A stretch of 64,000 nucleotides of DNA. Source: Rhodosporidiobolus odoratus (taxonomy: Eukaryota; Basidiomycota; Microbotryomycetes; Sporidiobolales; Sporidiobolaceae). The position numbers and the translations under genes are program-made. A model generated the notes under the pieces. The model was not told the origin of the DNA and did no database searches. It worked only from the letters and a program-made list of their open reading frames with translations. The stretch is taken from assembly GCA_034387635.1 (NCBI GenBank), contig JAOANU010000002.1:682001-746000 (forward strand), given 5' to 3'. Shown one piece after another: positions 46,917 to 59,828 of the stretch (within the stretch, counting starts at the first letter, position 1; each line of letters begins with the position of its first letter).

Positions 46917-49900
46917 ATGGCGCCATCCCTTCTACAGACTCTCCTGCGCGAACCCACCCGATCTTACCAAGACATCTACGCTGAACCACACGCTCGACCA
47001 ACTTCCCCTTCTTCCCTCTCGTCTCAACGTCAACGTCGTCCTTCTTCTGTGCGATCGGTAGGATCCACCTCGAGCTATGGCGGCTACTCGACCGACGCGA
47101 CTTCGGCAGGAGCCGCAGCGGGGGGAGCCGGAGCCGCCCGACCTGCTGCCTGGAAAGACGGGAAATGGGAGTGGAGCGCTTTTGGGGGTCGCGGTGGGTT
47201 GACAGGAGGAGCAAGGAGTCTTTACACTCCTAGTGTGGTTGGTAAAAGTCTAGGGGTTGGGATTGAGCAGCAGATGTCGGGAGCGGGTCGGAGGGCTAGC
47301 TCGCTGAGATCTGCGATGAGTGCCGATGGGCGTGCGGGGTTCAATGAGCAGGACGAGGCAATGAGCGTTCATTCGGGACGAAGCGCGAGGAGTGGGATAA
47401 GTCAGGACAGCATCAGGACGAGCATGAGCGCTCCTGGACAAGGAGATGTCGTTCGAGACAGGAAGGGCAAGAAGAACACTAGAAGCGCGTCGGTTTCGGC
47501 CTCGTCCCTTCATGCGACCGGCGACAGGTACGACCAGCCGCGAAACCGAACGAGGAGCTTCGGAGCAGAGCCCTCGCAACGCTATTCTTCCCGCGGCCCT
47601 TCAGCTTCCATGTCGACTTCCTTCGTTCGACAAGAAGGCGAGCAAACCTCTCGACGATATTCGAGCATGTCCTCCCTCCCTACCTCGTACTCGACTCCCC
47701 CGTCGCTTTCCATCGTCTCCGCTTCGTCTTCCTCATCCCCGACGAAACGACGTACTAAGTCGCCCCTCAGCCACCTTCCCGTTTCCGATGACACGACACC
47801 CTCCCTTACATCTTCCGCCTCGTCCGCCCCTTCCTCTCCGCCGACTACTCCCATTCAACCTATCCTCGCGCCTATTCCCCCTCTCACCCTCGAAGCTCCT
47901 ACTCATATCAAGGGAAAGAAGAGCAAGCACAAGCGGGTGCCTTCTGCGGCTGCGGTTGAGGAGGCAATCGCGCAGGTCGGGTTACCGCCGAAGAAGCTGA
48001 AGGAGTCGGCTCAGCCTGTCCACGCACATTCGGAGGAGATAGCTCAGACTTCTCAGCAGGTGGAAGAGGTATTTTGTACATTCCCACCTTTCTCTGTCTA
48101 AGGCGCTCACGCTTACTGTTGCAGACTACGACCTCTCAGCCTGCTTCTTCAGCAACCGTTCCGGTGCCGGGGAAGTTCTACTCCGTCGACGAACTCTTCG
48201 CTCTCGCCACCCCGGACTCAGCAGCAGCGCCCGCATCTGCCCAGGCCGCCCTTGTCTCGTCTAGCCCTTCTTCCCCCTCGGTTCTCGCCGCCGCTGCGCC
48301 TGCTCTTCCCCGTGCCGACTCCGACTCCGGCTCATTCAAGACTGCCTCGGATGGCGTTTCAACGCCGGTTTCTCCTACTGCCGGCCTTCCGCCCCATGCG
48401 CCTCTCGTACCACGATTGAAGCTGACGAGGACGGAGAGCGACCAGATGAGAGAGGGAAAGTGGGGCAGTGTCGAGATCGATGTGCCCGAGGTCGAAGAGC
48501 AGGTTGAGGAAGATAGCGGAGAGAGCAGCGAAGAGGCAGAGGAGGACCCGGGCAGCGTACTAGAAACCGCCGAACCCGTCAAGGAAGAGTCTGTAGCGCC
48601 GCCGGCCGCTCCGGTTGAGCCACAGCCTGCGCAGGTCGCTCGCTTCGTCGAAGCCAAGCGGTCGCGTTCAAAGCGCAAGTCCGCCTCCCTCACTTCCGCC
48701 ACTCCTTCGACGACCTCTTCCACCTACGAGGTCATCCGCTCCTCGCCTAATCGCCCTTCGGCCAATCCGCCCCGGTCCGTCTCGCCGGCGTTCTCGGAAG
48801 CGTCGTCGACCTCTTCGTCGTCCTCCGCTGCTGCTGCGGCTGATGTACCCGACTGGCTCAAGCGTATTCGCGCGCTCGGAGAACCTATACAGCCCCTGTC
48901 GGCCGGCCCTCCGCCTCAGCAGAAGGCACAGCAGAAGCAGCCACTCGCCCCTCCCGCCCACTGGACCGTCCAGCAACTGCGCGAGCGCGAGTCTTCTTCT
49001 TCTTCGTCTTCGGGATCGTCGAGCGGCTCAGGCCCGCGACCCCCTATCGGCCGCCCTCGCAGCGTGGGAAGTCTGCGTTCCCGCGCGAAGGTCATGGACG
49101 TGATGCACGAGGAAACAGAGGCTGAAGCTGCTGCTGCGGACGAGGAACACGAGGAGAGGCAGCGCTCTGCAAGCCTGGGTGTCACACCAGCATGGGTGAG
49201 GAGGAAGGACGGGAATGGCTCGGTGCGCAGCGTCTCACCGGCGAGCTTGGCCCCCAGCCACGGCGGTCCTGGACGCCGTTCCCGCTCTGTCGACCTGAGC
49301 TTGGCGGACCGCGATCAATTCTTCCTCAAGCCCTCCTCGCCTCTGGGTCGTTCTACCTCTCTCATCTCTTCCTCTTCTTCCACCGGCGGTTCCTCAACCC
49401 GCTCCCGTACGTACTCGGAAGCCGACATCGAGGCAATCGCCTCCGCGGCTGCTGCTCGACCCAAGACTGGCTTCGCCAAGCTCTTTGCACCTCCGTTGGC
49501 CAGCAGCAAAGCCGAGCCGAAGGAAGAGAAGAAGCGGGTGGTCAACGCTTCGAGGACGCAGAAGGCTCAGAGTCTGTACGAGGAGCTGCAGGGGAAGAGG
49601 AAGCGCGAGACTCCCTCGCCTGGTCCGACTCGAGCAGCGAGTCTCCGGGAGTTCTCGGTGCGTCGGCCATCGAGTTTGAGGGAATTGGTAACGCCGCCTC
49701 CAGAGGTCGAAGAGGAGCCGGAGAGGGAAGACGAGGTAGCGCACGACGACGACGGCAGGTCAGAGATCAGCACTATGAGCGCGCCGCAACTTTCGCCGTC
49801 TAGGCCACCTCGAAACCCGGCGAGGGTGCCGTCTGTGCCTTCCATTCCACAGGCAATCCTTCAGTCCTTCCCCTCTACTGCTCCTTCGCCTGCCGATGTT

Positions 49901-51498
49901 CCTCTTCCTGCTTCTCGCCCCGCTTCTATCATCTCTTCCGTCACGCCGAGCCCCATCATCGAGGACGCTCGTCGCGCGCCCCGTCCCCTTTCTCGTTCTT
50001 TCTCCGAGGTCGAGCATGCTTCGATGCACACCACTCGTACCGAGCCTCCTCCTCCTATGCCCATCCTCCCCATCCTCTCGCGGTCCACTTCACCTTCTCC
50101 TTCCGCTGTTCCCGCCGCATCCGCTAGCGCCTCAGCCAGACCATTCTCCTCCCTCCTCGACTCGGCTTATACTGTCTCGGGTCCATCGTCGCTCGCCCTC
50201 TCGCCTCGCATCGATTTTGGCAAGAAGAAGACCTCGCGCCGGTTCGGGCTATTCAAGCGATCTTCACATGCCGATCTCTCCTCCGCCTCATCCTCTTCGT
50301 CGAGCAAGGTCTTTGCGCCACAGACAGACCTCGTATATGAGTCTCTCGACGTTGCTGGTCTTCGGAAACGGGTGAGGAGCGACGAGGTTATTGTTGAGGT
50401 TATTGCGGTTGGCGTGGACAAGTGGGATCGCGAGAAGGTTTGGCAAGTCGCTAAGGGAATGGGTGGGGCAGGTTTCGTTCCCGGGAGGGCATTGGTGGGC
50501 AAGGTGGTCGAGGTCGGAGAGGGCGTCAGCCGGGTCAAGAAAGGAGAGATGGTCTGGGGACTAAACTCGGTCAAAAAGGTGCGCTTGTGTCTGCGTTCTG
50601 TCTTCTCTGCCCCAGCTGATCACGCCTCTGTTGCTACAGTCTTCTTCCCTCGCTTCCTACGTCGCCCTCTCCCGGGACCACGTCTCTCTAGCACCTTCTC
50701 TCGCCAATTCCGCAGTCCCCCTCGCCCACCTCGCGGCTCTACCTTCTCCTGCCTTCATCGCTATGCTAATCATGTCAACCCTCTGCGGTACCCTCCCGAA
50801 AGGCTCCAAAGTCCTCGTCCTGAACGCACATCAAGGCGTTGGTCTTTACTGCCTTCAAATCGCGCGTCACCTCCGCCCCGGTGCGGGCGGTGCAGGTGCG
50901 AGGGACCTGTGGATGGTAGCTCAGTGCCCCATGGCGGTCGTGAATGGCGACAGTGTCTGTACGGAAGCAGGCGCGACGGAGGTCGTACGGGATGAGCCGC
51001 TTGCAGCCATCAACGAGATGTACGAGGGCAGCTTTGATGTGGTCATTGACACGATCGGCGGGCGGCGACGTGAGTTCTCTCTCGCCAGTCTCTTTCTCTC
51101 TTCCCTGTGCTGACTGCTTTTCCTACACAGTCTACGACGCCTCCCGCCGGATTCTCCACCACTCTGGACAGTTCATTACCACCGTCGGAGACTCTTTGAC
51201 TCCCGCCTCTGGCTCCTCCACTTCCGCCCCCTCCTCCTCCTCGAACGAGAACTTCCGGTCGCTCCGCCGCGCCTTCTTCAAAAAGGACAAGAAGGCCGTG
51301 TCGTATTGGCGTGTCAACCCAGATGGCGATGAGCGAGCAGCGGTTCGTGAGACGCTGGATCAGGTAAAAGAGGCGGTCGAGGCTGGTGGGATCAAGCCGA
51401 GTGTGAGTAAAGAGTTGAGCTTCAAGGATGTCAGGGTGACGTTTGAGGCCAGGCAGGCGGAGACTGACGGAGTGGTCGTGAGGGTGAAGGAGGTTTAG
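46917..51498 (+). CDS. Very long disordered region fused to a medium-chain dehydrogenase/reductase fold
   Basis: About 1,450 residues. The first exon (to about 48070) and most of the second are Ser/Pro/Arg-rich and low complexity, with possible short motifs (PAAWKDGKWEWSAFGGRGG, GKFYSVDELFALATPD, VPDWLKRIRALGEPI). From about 50290 the sequence turns globular: DLVYESLDVAGLRKRVRSDE, VIVEVIAVGVDKWDREKV, GFVPGRALVGKVVEVGEGVS and KKGEMVWGLNSVKK form the GroES-like half of an MDR enzyme. LPKGSKVLVLNAHQGVGLYC gives the nucleotide-binding turn (AxxGVG), and SFDVVIDTIGGR and the end VVVRVKEV complete it. No zinc-ligand Cys/His set is visible, so it resembles the quinone-oxidoreductase branch. Catalysis is possible but unproven. 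Confidence 0.7.
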
Positions 51499-51860
51499 GG
51501 TGGAGCTTTATCATATCGTCTTGCTCTTTGCTCAACTTATACATACTAATGTCGCATAGAGCAGTTCTCACCTCTTTCTTACCTAATCAGCCTGGGGTAC
51601 CCTTTCTTCTGTCGTACACATCGCTTAATTCCTATCCTGCAAAGGCGTTCCGGGTTTCTTCTCCTTTCCCTCTTCGACGCGCTGGCGCACAGAGAAAGAA
51701 CAAGCAAGTAATCGGAAAATGTACCCGAGCATGAGTGAGGGCACCATTGCGAGCTGAGGCAAAAGGCGCACGCTAAGAGTGGTATAAACGCTTTCCCATG
51801 GTTGACACTGCGGTACTGGACAATGCTTTCCTACACTATGTAAGCCGCCTACGCCCCGAC
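51499..51860. terminator. Convergent 3' region between the MDR fusion and sugar transporter
   Basis: 362 bp between two facing stop codons. Nothing recognisable apart from presumed 3' UTRs. Confidence 0.4.
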
Positions 51861-54710
51861 CTACTCATCGATCGCATTGTCGTGCTTTCCAAGCGTCGCG
51901 ACAGCCAACATCTCCCTCCGAAATGCTGCCCTCGGATCTTCCCTCGCCATACTCTCCTCTTTGAGATCCTCGAAACCTTCCTCCGCTGCGATGCCACCCG
52001 CCTCAACCTCGGCCAAGACCGACGAGTTATGCCGACTCTTTCTCCTCAGTCGGACGCCGCCTTCGCCAGTCCCGTCCACGCCGAGAGAGTGCGAGTTTGC
52101 GCGAGAGGCCCGGCGTTGGCGATGTTCGGTGACTTTACCGGTGATGGCGGTGCGGGCGGAAGACAGGGGCGAAGAGGAGGAACTGAAGAAGGCCGGGAGG
52201 GGGACGGCGAGGGGTATGCGGGTCGAGTCGAACATCTCGCCGATGCTGCAAAGGTCGTGGGTTATCAGCACAAGGAGCCAGCTGAATCGACTGGTAACTT
52301 CCTAGCGAACACGCTGGGGAGGTACCGAAAGGAGGAAAGACGGAAGGAACAGACGCCAGCCAAGGATGAATAACGGGAAAACCACGCACTGCTCGAGAGA
52401 TTTCCCCTTGGTCTCCACCATAAAGAAGAATGCGAAAAGCGTTCCAGCTGCAGTGAAGGCGGCGTAGAAAAAGTACGGGCCATACGACGACTTCTCGAGG
52501 AAGACCGGGCCGGAAAGGGCCTGCATCAAAGGCGATTGTCAACGAGGCTCTGGCTCAAATTTGCCTACCGAGGGAAGAAGCGCACCACCGCGTAGTTAAC
52601 CAGTTGATTGGTAGCTTGGCTGAATGAAGCTGCCGCAGCCCTAGTTCGAGAAGGCTGAATTTCGCTTGAATAGAGCCTTGTTACTGACGCCCAGGTCGTG
52701 CCGAAGACGAAGGCGAACAGCTCGATGAAGACGATTGTGACCCATTTGCCAACTGGAGTGTGGGCTGCTCCGCTAGCGTACCTGCAAGAAAGGAAGACCG
52801 TAAGTACCGGGATTGCGAAGGTCGACTCGACCTTGAGGTGGTGAAACGTTCTCACGGAATCTAAACGTACATGCTCCCGAGGACGAAGAGCGTAGCAGCG
52901 ATGCCTACTCCGCCCCAGAGGAAGATCGGCCGGCGGCCGACCTTGTGGATGAATGTGGCGGTTACGAAGGTGGAAAGGATAAGCAGGACGCCAGTCACGC
53001 CGGATGCCAGAAAGGAGGCGGTGTCGGGATCGAGTCCGGCTTGTGCAAAGAGGAGCTGCGCCGGGAAGGTACAGGGAGCGAAGCGAAGAGAGGGTAACGG
53101 AGAAGTGAGAGAACGTCAGCTGACTCGAGACTAGGCATATCCTCCGGCGAGACTTACGCCGGCGTAGAAGAGCACGAAGTCCTGTGGACAGAGAGCATCA
53201 GTGACATCCGCTTTCGTTGAGGCAGGCGAGGAAACGCACAATTCCACTCAGCATTTGGGTTGCATTGATCAAGGCTCCTAAGATTGTTCGCCACCGGGTA
53301 TCCTTCTGCCACATCCGCATAAAAGCGGTCCTCATGCTTCTCTCCGCGCCCTTCTCCTGTTGTGCTGCGGGGCCTGAAGCCAGAAGCTCCCTCCTCTCTT
53401 GCTGGGCCTCCGGTCCGTTGCCTACAAGCTGATCAAGGACTTCCTCCGCCTCCTGTCGCCGACCATGCAGAAGGAGCCATCGCGGTGAGTAGGGAAGGAA
53501 CGGGGCGGCGATCGCTACGCAGAGGGAGACGAAAGCGCCGACCGCGATTGGGAGGCGCCATGCCAATGAGGCCGGATGGAGGATGCGTCCGGAGGCGTAG
53601 CAGACGAAGAAGCCGCTTGTAACGCCTAAGCAGATGAAAGTTTGGGTGACGACAAGCATTATACCGCGCAGATGTTTTGGTGAGCTGGGAGCGGTAGAAT
53701 CAGTCAGCGAGATCTGCAAAGTCGGCGAGATGAAGGGGTAAAGGGAGCTGAAGCCTACATCTCGCTGACATAGACGCTGAGGGTACCAAGGAAGATGCCC
53801 TGCAGGTAGATGACAGTCAGAAAAAGTTTCCGCAGACCTGAGGGAAAGAATTGGAACGGAGGAGAAAATGGATAGACAGAAAGTCTCGTTCAAGGGGAAG
53901 TTTGAAGGAGAGACGCGCGATCAAGCAGGCGCGTGCTGACTTACCTCTCCAAGTCCGGCAATAATCCGGCCTATGATGAGAATCGCAATATACCTAGAAG
54001 CGGCACAGGACATCGTTTGTCCAGCGCAGAAAATGATCGCGCCAAGCGAGATGGCGCGCTTGCGAGAGAGGCGATCACTGATTGATCCGGCGAAGACGCC
54101 TGAGATAGCGGACGGGATAAGGATCACTGGATAGAAGCGGTCAGCTTGAAGGGGAAGGAAGGAAGACATTGTCAGAACGTACTCGCCACGACTGCTCCAC
54201 GCAGAGTCTCCGAGATTTGGCCAAATTCGGCGTAGAACGAGTCCATGGTGGTAAGAGAGCCCGAACTGCCGGTGTCATAACCGCTGTATAGGAGGAAAGA
54301 AAAAAAGGAAAGAAAAAAAAAGCGACAACAGAGGTCAGTATGGCCTGCGGGATGGCTTTTTGCCGCTAGGGCTGTAGCCACGTCATCGGCGCGTATCTCT
54401 AGCAACAGAGACGCTGCAGGAGCACGGCGGCGCTATACGTGACCTCGCATGCTTTTCTTGTCGTCCGCGGTGCGACCTATAACAGACGCAACTTCGCTCC
54501 ACGATTGAACGCAGGTTCGTACTTCGGACCGCCCGAATCTTCTTCACGTATTTCCCACTGATTGTGTGCGCAAGATGTGGAGACAGTGAAAAAGGCCGGT
54601 GGGACTGACAAACAGAAACCACTAAGCGAGGCGATGGCGACAGCCCGAGCGACCCGGCGTGTCGGTGGCGACAGTTTCAGCATACTGCAGCAGACGGCGG
54701 GCGGCGACAT
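51861..54710 (-). CDS. MFS sugar transporter (SP family)
   Basis: A twelve-helix proton- or gradient-driven hexose transporter of the plasma membrane. The start exon (ATG 54710) ends ARAVAIASLSGFCF and joins, over a 326-nt intron (54284-54609, GTCAGT donor, polypyrimidine, TACAG acceptor), to GYDTGSSGSLTTMDSFY; together these form the helix-1 signature GFxFGYDTG. Other family marks in order: GSISDRLSRKRAISLGA (loop 2-3), IIGRIIAGLGE, GIFLGTLSVYVSE, LPYSPRWLLLHGR (PESPRWL-like), FIHKVGRRPIFLWGG (loop 8-9) and FMVETKGKSLE (after helix 12). The C-terminal cytoplasmic tail is long (about 120 residues, RRKSRHNSSVLAEVE...). Substrate is unknown; the family is mainly glucose and related sugars. Confidence 0.85.
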
Positions 54711-54966
54711 GGCAAGGCGGTGACAGGGATTGCGTGGACGAGGCGAAGAACGGGTGAAAGCGATTTTATTGAAGGGCCGGGGCTCCGAATGCCCCGGTCG
54801 GCACGGGCAAAAGGCGCTCAAGATTGTCCCGGTATGGAATTTGAGCGGTTATGATCAGGTGTATACAGTAATACCCGCAAACAACTGCCAGAATAAAGAA
54901 TATAGGTGTTAGCACTCGCTCACCTCCACTCGGCTTGCCTGCTTGCACCACCATAGTCGACCTCTG
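54711..54966. promoter_or_regulatory. Divergent promoter of the sugar transporter and DHR1
   Basis: 256 bp separate the two start codons, which face away from each other. An AT-richer patch with TATA-like steps (GGTGTATACAG, AATAAAGAATATAGG) lies near 54858-54907, but no element can be assigned with confidence. Confidence 0.45.
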
Positions 54967-57900
54967 ATGGGTCACACTCGACCCCGCTACAACGAGAAGG
55001 CGCGTCAAACAGGTCGACTGAGGGGCAAGAAGCGGAAACTCGAAGTCGACGATTCGAATGCCGACATCCTCGATGAGGAGGCTAGGAAGAAGCGCAGGGA
55101 GGAGGTACGTCTCTCACTTGACCAGCTACACTGTTCTATGTGGCATAAGAAGTAAATCGAGGGGATCTCCAGCTGGTCGAGCTGAGGTCGGAAACGGCCA
55201 CCGGTCTGTTAAGCTCGGGAGGGTTAGCACTGAGCGCATGATGCAAGTGCACCACTCATAGTGCTCTCGCAAGCGGCGGTCTGTGCCACGTGCTGAGCAC
55301 TGCGACTGATCCCGCCCTCTTCTCACCCTGCAACAGCTACTTGCCGCTCGCTCTGCGGAGGCGGCACCCAAGATGTCGGCCAAGAAGAAGAAACGTCTGG
55401 ATGCCTACATTGACCGCAAGCTGAAGAAAGAGGAGAGGAAGGATTTGATCGCTTCCCTCGCGTTCGTTTTTCCTTTTCCTTTTTTTTCTTCCCTTCGATA
55501 CCAACTCCTGTCATGGATCTCACAGGCAAACTCAGACGCACGATCTCAACTTTGCCTCTTCATCAGCTCTCGGCTCGAAACAGTACGCCTCGCAGGCGAA
55601 GAAGATCGAGCATGCTGCTACGGTTGAAGCTAGTCGGCGGCACAAGGCCCAGCGCATTCTCGAGCGCGTCAACGCCGGGAAGGACAACCTGAGCGATTCA
55701 GAAGGCGAGAACGAGGACGACCGCATGTCTGAAGACGAGGAAGACGAGAAGGAAGGAAAACCTCTCGAACGCGAGATCATCCGGCCTCGACAAGAACTTG
55801 CCATGTCCACTGCCGGTGTTGCCGCGAAAAGGAGCGCGAACCCTTTCAACCCTTCTGGTGCGGTCGGCGTCGTTGTCGAACCGCCCCCTCCTGTTGCGTC
55901 TACGTCGCCTGCTTCTCCCGCCAAACCCTCTCCGGCTCCCACTCCCCTGTCCGCACCGACGCTAGCTGTTGGATCTGCCCTCGCTGCAGGCGCGACTGTG
56001 ACAGTGGTGAAACGTAAGCCAAAGGAACGAGGCAGGATGCGGCAGCTCATCGGGGCGGTTGGGAAGGGCAAAGGCAAGGGGAAAGCTGTGGAAGAAGAGG
56101 AGGCCTCTGACTTCGACAGCTCAGAGGTAACGGACAACTCAGAGGTAACGGACAACTCAGAGGATGAATACGAGGGCAGCGAGTTAGGCGACGAGGCAGA
56201 GGAAGACGAGGAGGAATGGAAGGGGATTGGAGGGGAAGCCGAAGATGGAAACGCGGTGGTGGAAGGCTCTCACGTCGATGAAGACGAAACTGGACCAGAG
56301 TCAGGGTCGGAAGGGGACGAGGACGAAAGCGGAGAAGACGAAGTTGAGGAGGAAGAAGGAGAAGGAGAAGGAGAAGGAGAAGGAGAAGGAGAAGGAGAAG
56401 GAGAAGGAGAAGGAGAAGAAGGAGCCCAACCTCGACGCGAGAAGGGCTCTTTCCGAGCATGGGCAGACGCACAGGTTCTCGCTGCTTCTGGCATTGAGGA
56501 CACGTCGTATGCAGTTCCGGCTGAAGCAGACGACGGATCCTACAGACCTCTCCTGCCTGCCGGTTCCGGCGTTGCACCTGCAGCCCTTCCAGAAGGCCTC
56601 ACTGGTCCCATGGGCGCGCACCTCCCCTCCTCCGACCTTCCCACGCTTCCTCCGCAGCGAACAGTACATATCCCTGTCGTTCGCTCGTCAGAGATCGAAG
56701 AACAGCGTGCGGAGCTGCCAGTCGTTAAGGAGGAAGACCGGATCATGGGCACCATCAACGGCAATGCAGTGGTGGTTCTGTGCGGTGAGACTGGTTCGGG
56801 CAAGACGACCCAGATTGGGCAGTTCTTGTGGGAAGCAGGGTATGGGGACAAGTCGAGCGGTGCGTTCCTTCTCGTCCTGTCATCGATCCTTGCCCGGCTA
56901 AACCTTGCCTTGTTTTCGCAGATAACCCCGGCATGGTAGCCATTACTCAGCCTCGTCGTGTTGCCGCACTCTCCACTTCCGCCCGTGTCCGTACCGAGCT
57001 TGGTCTCTCCTCCGGCTCCTCCCTCGTAGCGCACCGCATCCGCTATTCCTCCACGACTTCCGCCGACACCAAGCTCGTCTTCATGACAGATGGTGTACTA
57101 CTACGTGAACTTGCGGCAGACTTCTTGCTGAGCAAGTACAGCGTTGTTGTGGTCGATGAGGCGCACGAGCGCGGCGTTAATACCGATGTGCTCATCGGCG
57201 TGCTGAGCAGGGTAGCGAAGCTGAGGGAGACGCAGTGGAAGAAGGGCAAAGAGGGTGTCAAGGTAGGTATTAGCAGACTCTTCCTCCACGACAATGCAGG
57301 ACTGACATCGATACCCGCAGCCTCTCCGTCTCATCATCATGTCTGCCACCCTTCGCGTTTCCGACTTTGCCGCAAACCCAACCCTTTTCCCCACCCCTCC
57401 GCCCGTCCTGCACATCACTGCCCGTCAACATTCGGTCACCGTCCACTTCGCCCGGCGAACCTCGCACGACTACCTCGCCCAAGCCTATAAGAAAGTCGCT
57501 CGCATCCACGCTCGACTGCCGCCTGGAGGCGTTCTCGTCTTCTGCACCGGTCAAAATGAGATCGTGAGCCTGTGCAAAAGGCTGGAAAAGAAGTTCGGGC
57601 CGAAGGCCGTGGAGGATCGGAAGGAGCGACTGAAGAGGGCGGCGCAAAGGACTGAAGCGCGGAAACAACAGAATGAGGCGAGTGATGAGGCAATCGAGGC
57701 AGAGATGGAGCAAAAGCTGAGAGGCGGAAGGATCGAAGGTGTGTCTTCCTCGTGAACTTCGCACTCGTGGTTTCGCTGAGCACACTTTGCAACAGTCGCG
57801 GATGACCTCGAGGCAGAAGAAATTGACCTCGGCGACGATCGCGACCTCGCCGCCGACGTTGACGATGGCGTGTGGGATGACGACGACGAAGATGCTCTTG

Positions 57901-59828
57901 AGTCGGATGACGAGGACAAGGAGCTTTTCAGGGGTATTGACACAGAGGCGGATGTGGATGGTAAGTCTACTCGCTCGCTCTTCTCTTCAGTACCTTCTTC
58001 ACATCGCTTTTCGTCACAGAACCGATGCATATCCTCCCTCTGTACTCCCTTCTGCCGACCGAGAAGCAGATGAAGGTTTTCGCTGAGCCTCCAGCCGGTC
58101 AACGCCTCGTCGTGGTTGCTACCAACGTGGCCGAAACCGCCATCACCATCCCCAACATCAAGTACGTCGTCGACACCGGCCGTGCCAAAGAGCGCAAGTA
58201 CGACCATGCCAGCGGTATCCAGTCCTACGAAGTCGACTGGATCTCAAAGGCCTCTGCCGCTCAACGAGCTGGTCGCGCCGGTCGTACCGGCCCTGGTCAC
58301 TGCTACCGCCTCTACTCGTCCGCCGTCTTCGAGAATTGCTTTGAAGAGTTCGCCAAACCCGAAATTCTGCGGATGCCGATTGAGGGTATCGTTCTCACCA
58401 TGAAGAGCATGAACATCGACTCGGTCGCCAACTTCCCCTTCCCAACCCCACCCGACCGCGATGCACTTCGCCGCTCGGAGAGGACACTCGTGCACCTCGG
58501 CGCGCTCGAGACTTCGGAGGCGGCGTCCAAGATTGGCGGCAAGATCACGACCCTCGGGCGCTCGATGGCGCTTTTCCCCCTGTCTCCTCGATTCTCCAAG
58601 ATGATTTCGGCGGGGCAGCAGCACGGGTGTCTTCCCTACGTCATCGCCATTGTCTGCGCCCTGTCTGTCGGTGATCCTTTCATCCGTGAAGCCAACTTGG
58701 GCGACGAGGAGGAGGATATGGCGGGCGTGGAGGACGGCGAGAAAACGCTTTCGAGGGCGGAGATTCAGCATATACGGGATCCGGAGCTGCGAGCTAAGGA
58801 GGAGAGGAAGGTTATCCGCAAGGCGTTCTTCAAGAGTCAGCAGGTGCGCTGGTTCCCTTCTCGCCGTCTCGCCCCATTTCTCACCATCCTTGCTCACTTT
58901 GCAGAGGTATGCGGCTCTTGGAAAGGGTACGAGCGATGTCTTCAAGCTACTGAGCGTCGTCGGCGCATACGAGTATGAAGGGGGGAAAGACTCGTTCTGC
59001 GAAGCCAACTTCGTGCGGGCTAAGGTAAGTGTCCCCACGCCTTCACCGTGCCTTGATCACGCGACCATGTTCATTTGTCCCTTTCTACAGGCCATGCAAG
59101 AGATCCACAAACTCCGCGCCCAGATCAGCCGCATCGTCGCTTCGAGCTTCCCCGGTGTTGACGCTGGCTTCGTGCCGAAGCTTCCGCCTCCAAACGAGAC
59201 ACAAGTAAATTGACATCCTTCCGCTCCTCGCCAGCGTGGCCAGTTACTGATCGACCATGTCCCGCACTTGCAGCTCAAGGTCCTCCGCCAGCTTCTTACC
59301 TCGGCCTTCATCGATCAAGTCGCTATTCGCAAAGATCTCGCAGACAAGTCAAGTAACATCTCGTACTCGAAGGTTGCCTCGACACGCGGCGTGCCCTATC
59401 GGGCTTTTGGCATCGATGAAGATTTGTTCATTCACCCTTCCTCCAATCTTTTCCACAACGCGCCTCCCGATTTTATCGTCTTCAACGAGCTGCATCGAAC
59501 TCACAAAGTCTGGCTTAAGAGTACGTTACACACCTCCCCATTGGGTACTTACTGTTCTCTGTGCTAACGAATGTCCCGCTCTGAAGCGATCACCAAGGTC
59601 AACCCCGCTTGGCTACCCGTGCTAGGCCGGCCAATGTGCACCTTCAGCAAACCCATCGAAGACGCCGCAACCGCTCTCGCGGCCAAAGCCAAAGCTACCT
59701 CATCCGGCTCTTCCAGCGACTCTCGAACCGTCTTCCTCATTCCGCGCTTTGGGCCCGGCGTCGGTATCGAGCTCAAGCCTGTGCAGATGACACAGAAGCT
59801 TGTCAATGGCAGGTGGGTCTTGCAGTAG
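54967..59828 (+). CDS. ECM16: DEAH-box RNA helicase Dhr1/DHX37
   Basis: Dhr1 is a nucleolar helicase that releases U3 snoRNA from pre-18S rRNA during small-subunit assembly. About 1,400 residues. The N-terminus (MGHTRPRYNEKARQTGRLRG) is basic, followed by a long acidic linker with an (Glu-Gly)n run. Helicase motifs follow: CGETGSGKTTQIGQF (I), TQPRRVAALS (Ia), VVVDEAHERGVNTDVL (II, DEAH), IIMSATLRVSDF (III), GVLVFCTGQNEI (IV), VVATNVAETAITIPNI (V) and AAQRAGRAGRTGPG (VI). HA2 and OB-fold parts follow (LHLGALE-type winged helix, ASTRGVPYRAFGI, DFIVFNELHRT). The acidic insert between motifs IV and V (EAEEIDLGDDRDLAAD...) is typical of Dhr1/DHX37 and separates it from other DEAH helicases. About ten introns. 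Confidence 0.92.
56121..56156 (+). repeat. ECM16: Two tandem 18-bp copies in DHR1
   Basis: TCAGAGGTAACGGACAAC occurs twice back to back, duplicating six residues (SEVTDN) in the acidic linker. Perfect copies suggest recent slippage. Confidence 0.85.
56355..56414 (+). repeat. ECM16: Ten perfect GAAGGA hexamers in DHR1
   Basis: Ten uninterrupted GAAGGA copies (60 bp) are read in frame as alternating Glu and Gly in the acidic linker before the helicase core. The number is a multiple of three bases, so copy changes would alter length without breaking the protein. Confidence 0.9.

Noticed and set aside
48178..49185. Several long antisense frames opposite the MDR fusion gene
   Set aside because: They are shadow frames of low-complexity coding sequence, with no splice signals or domains.
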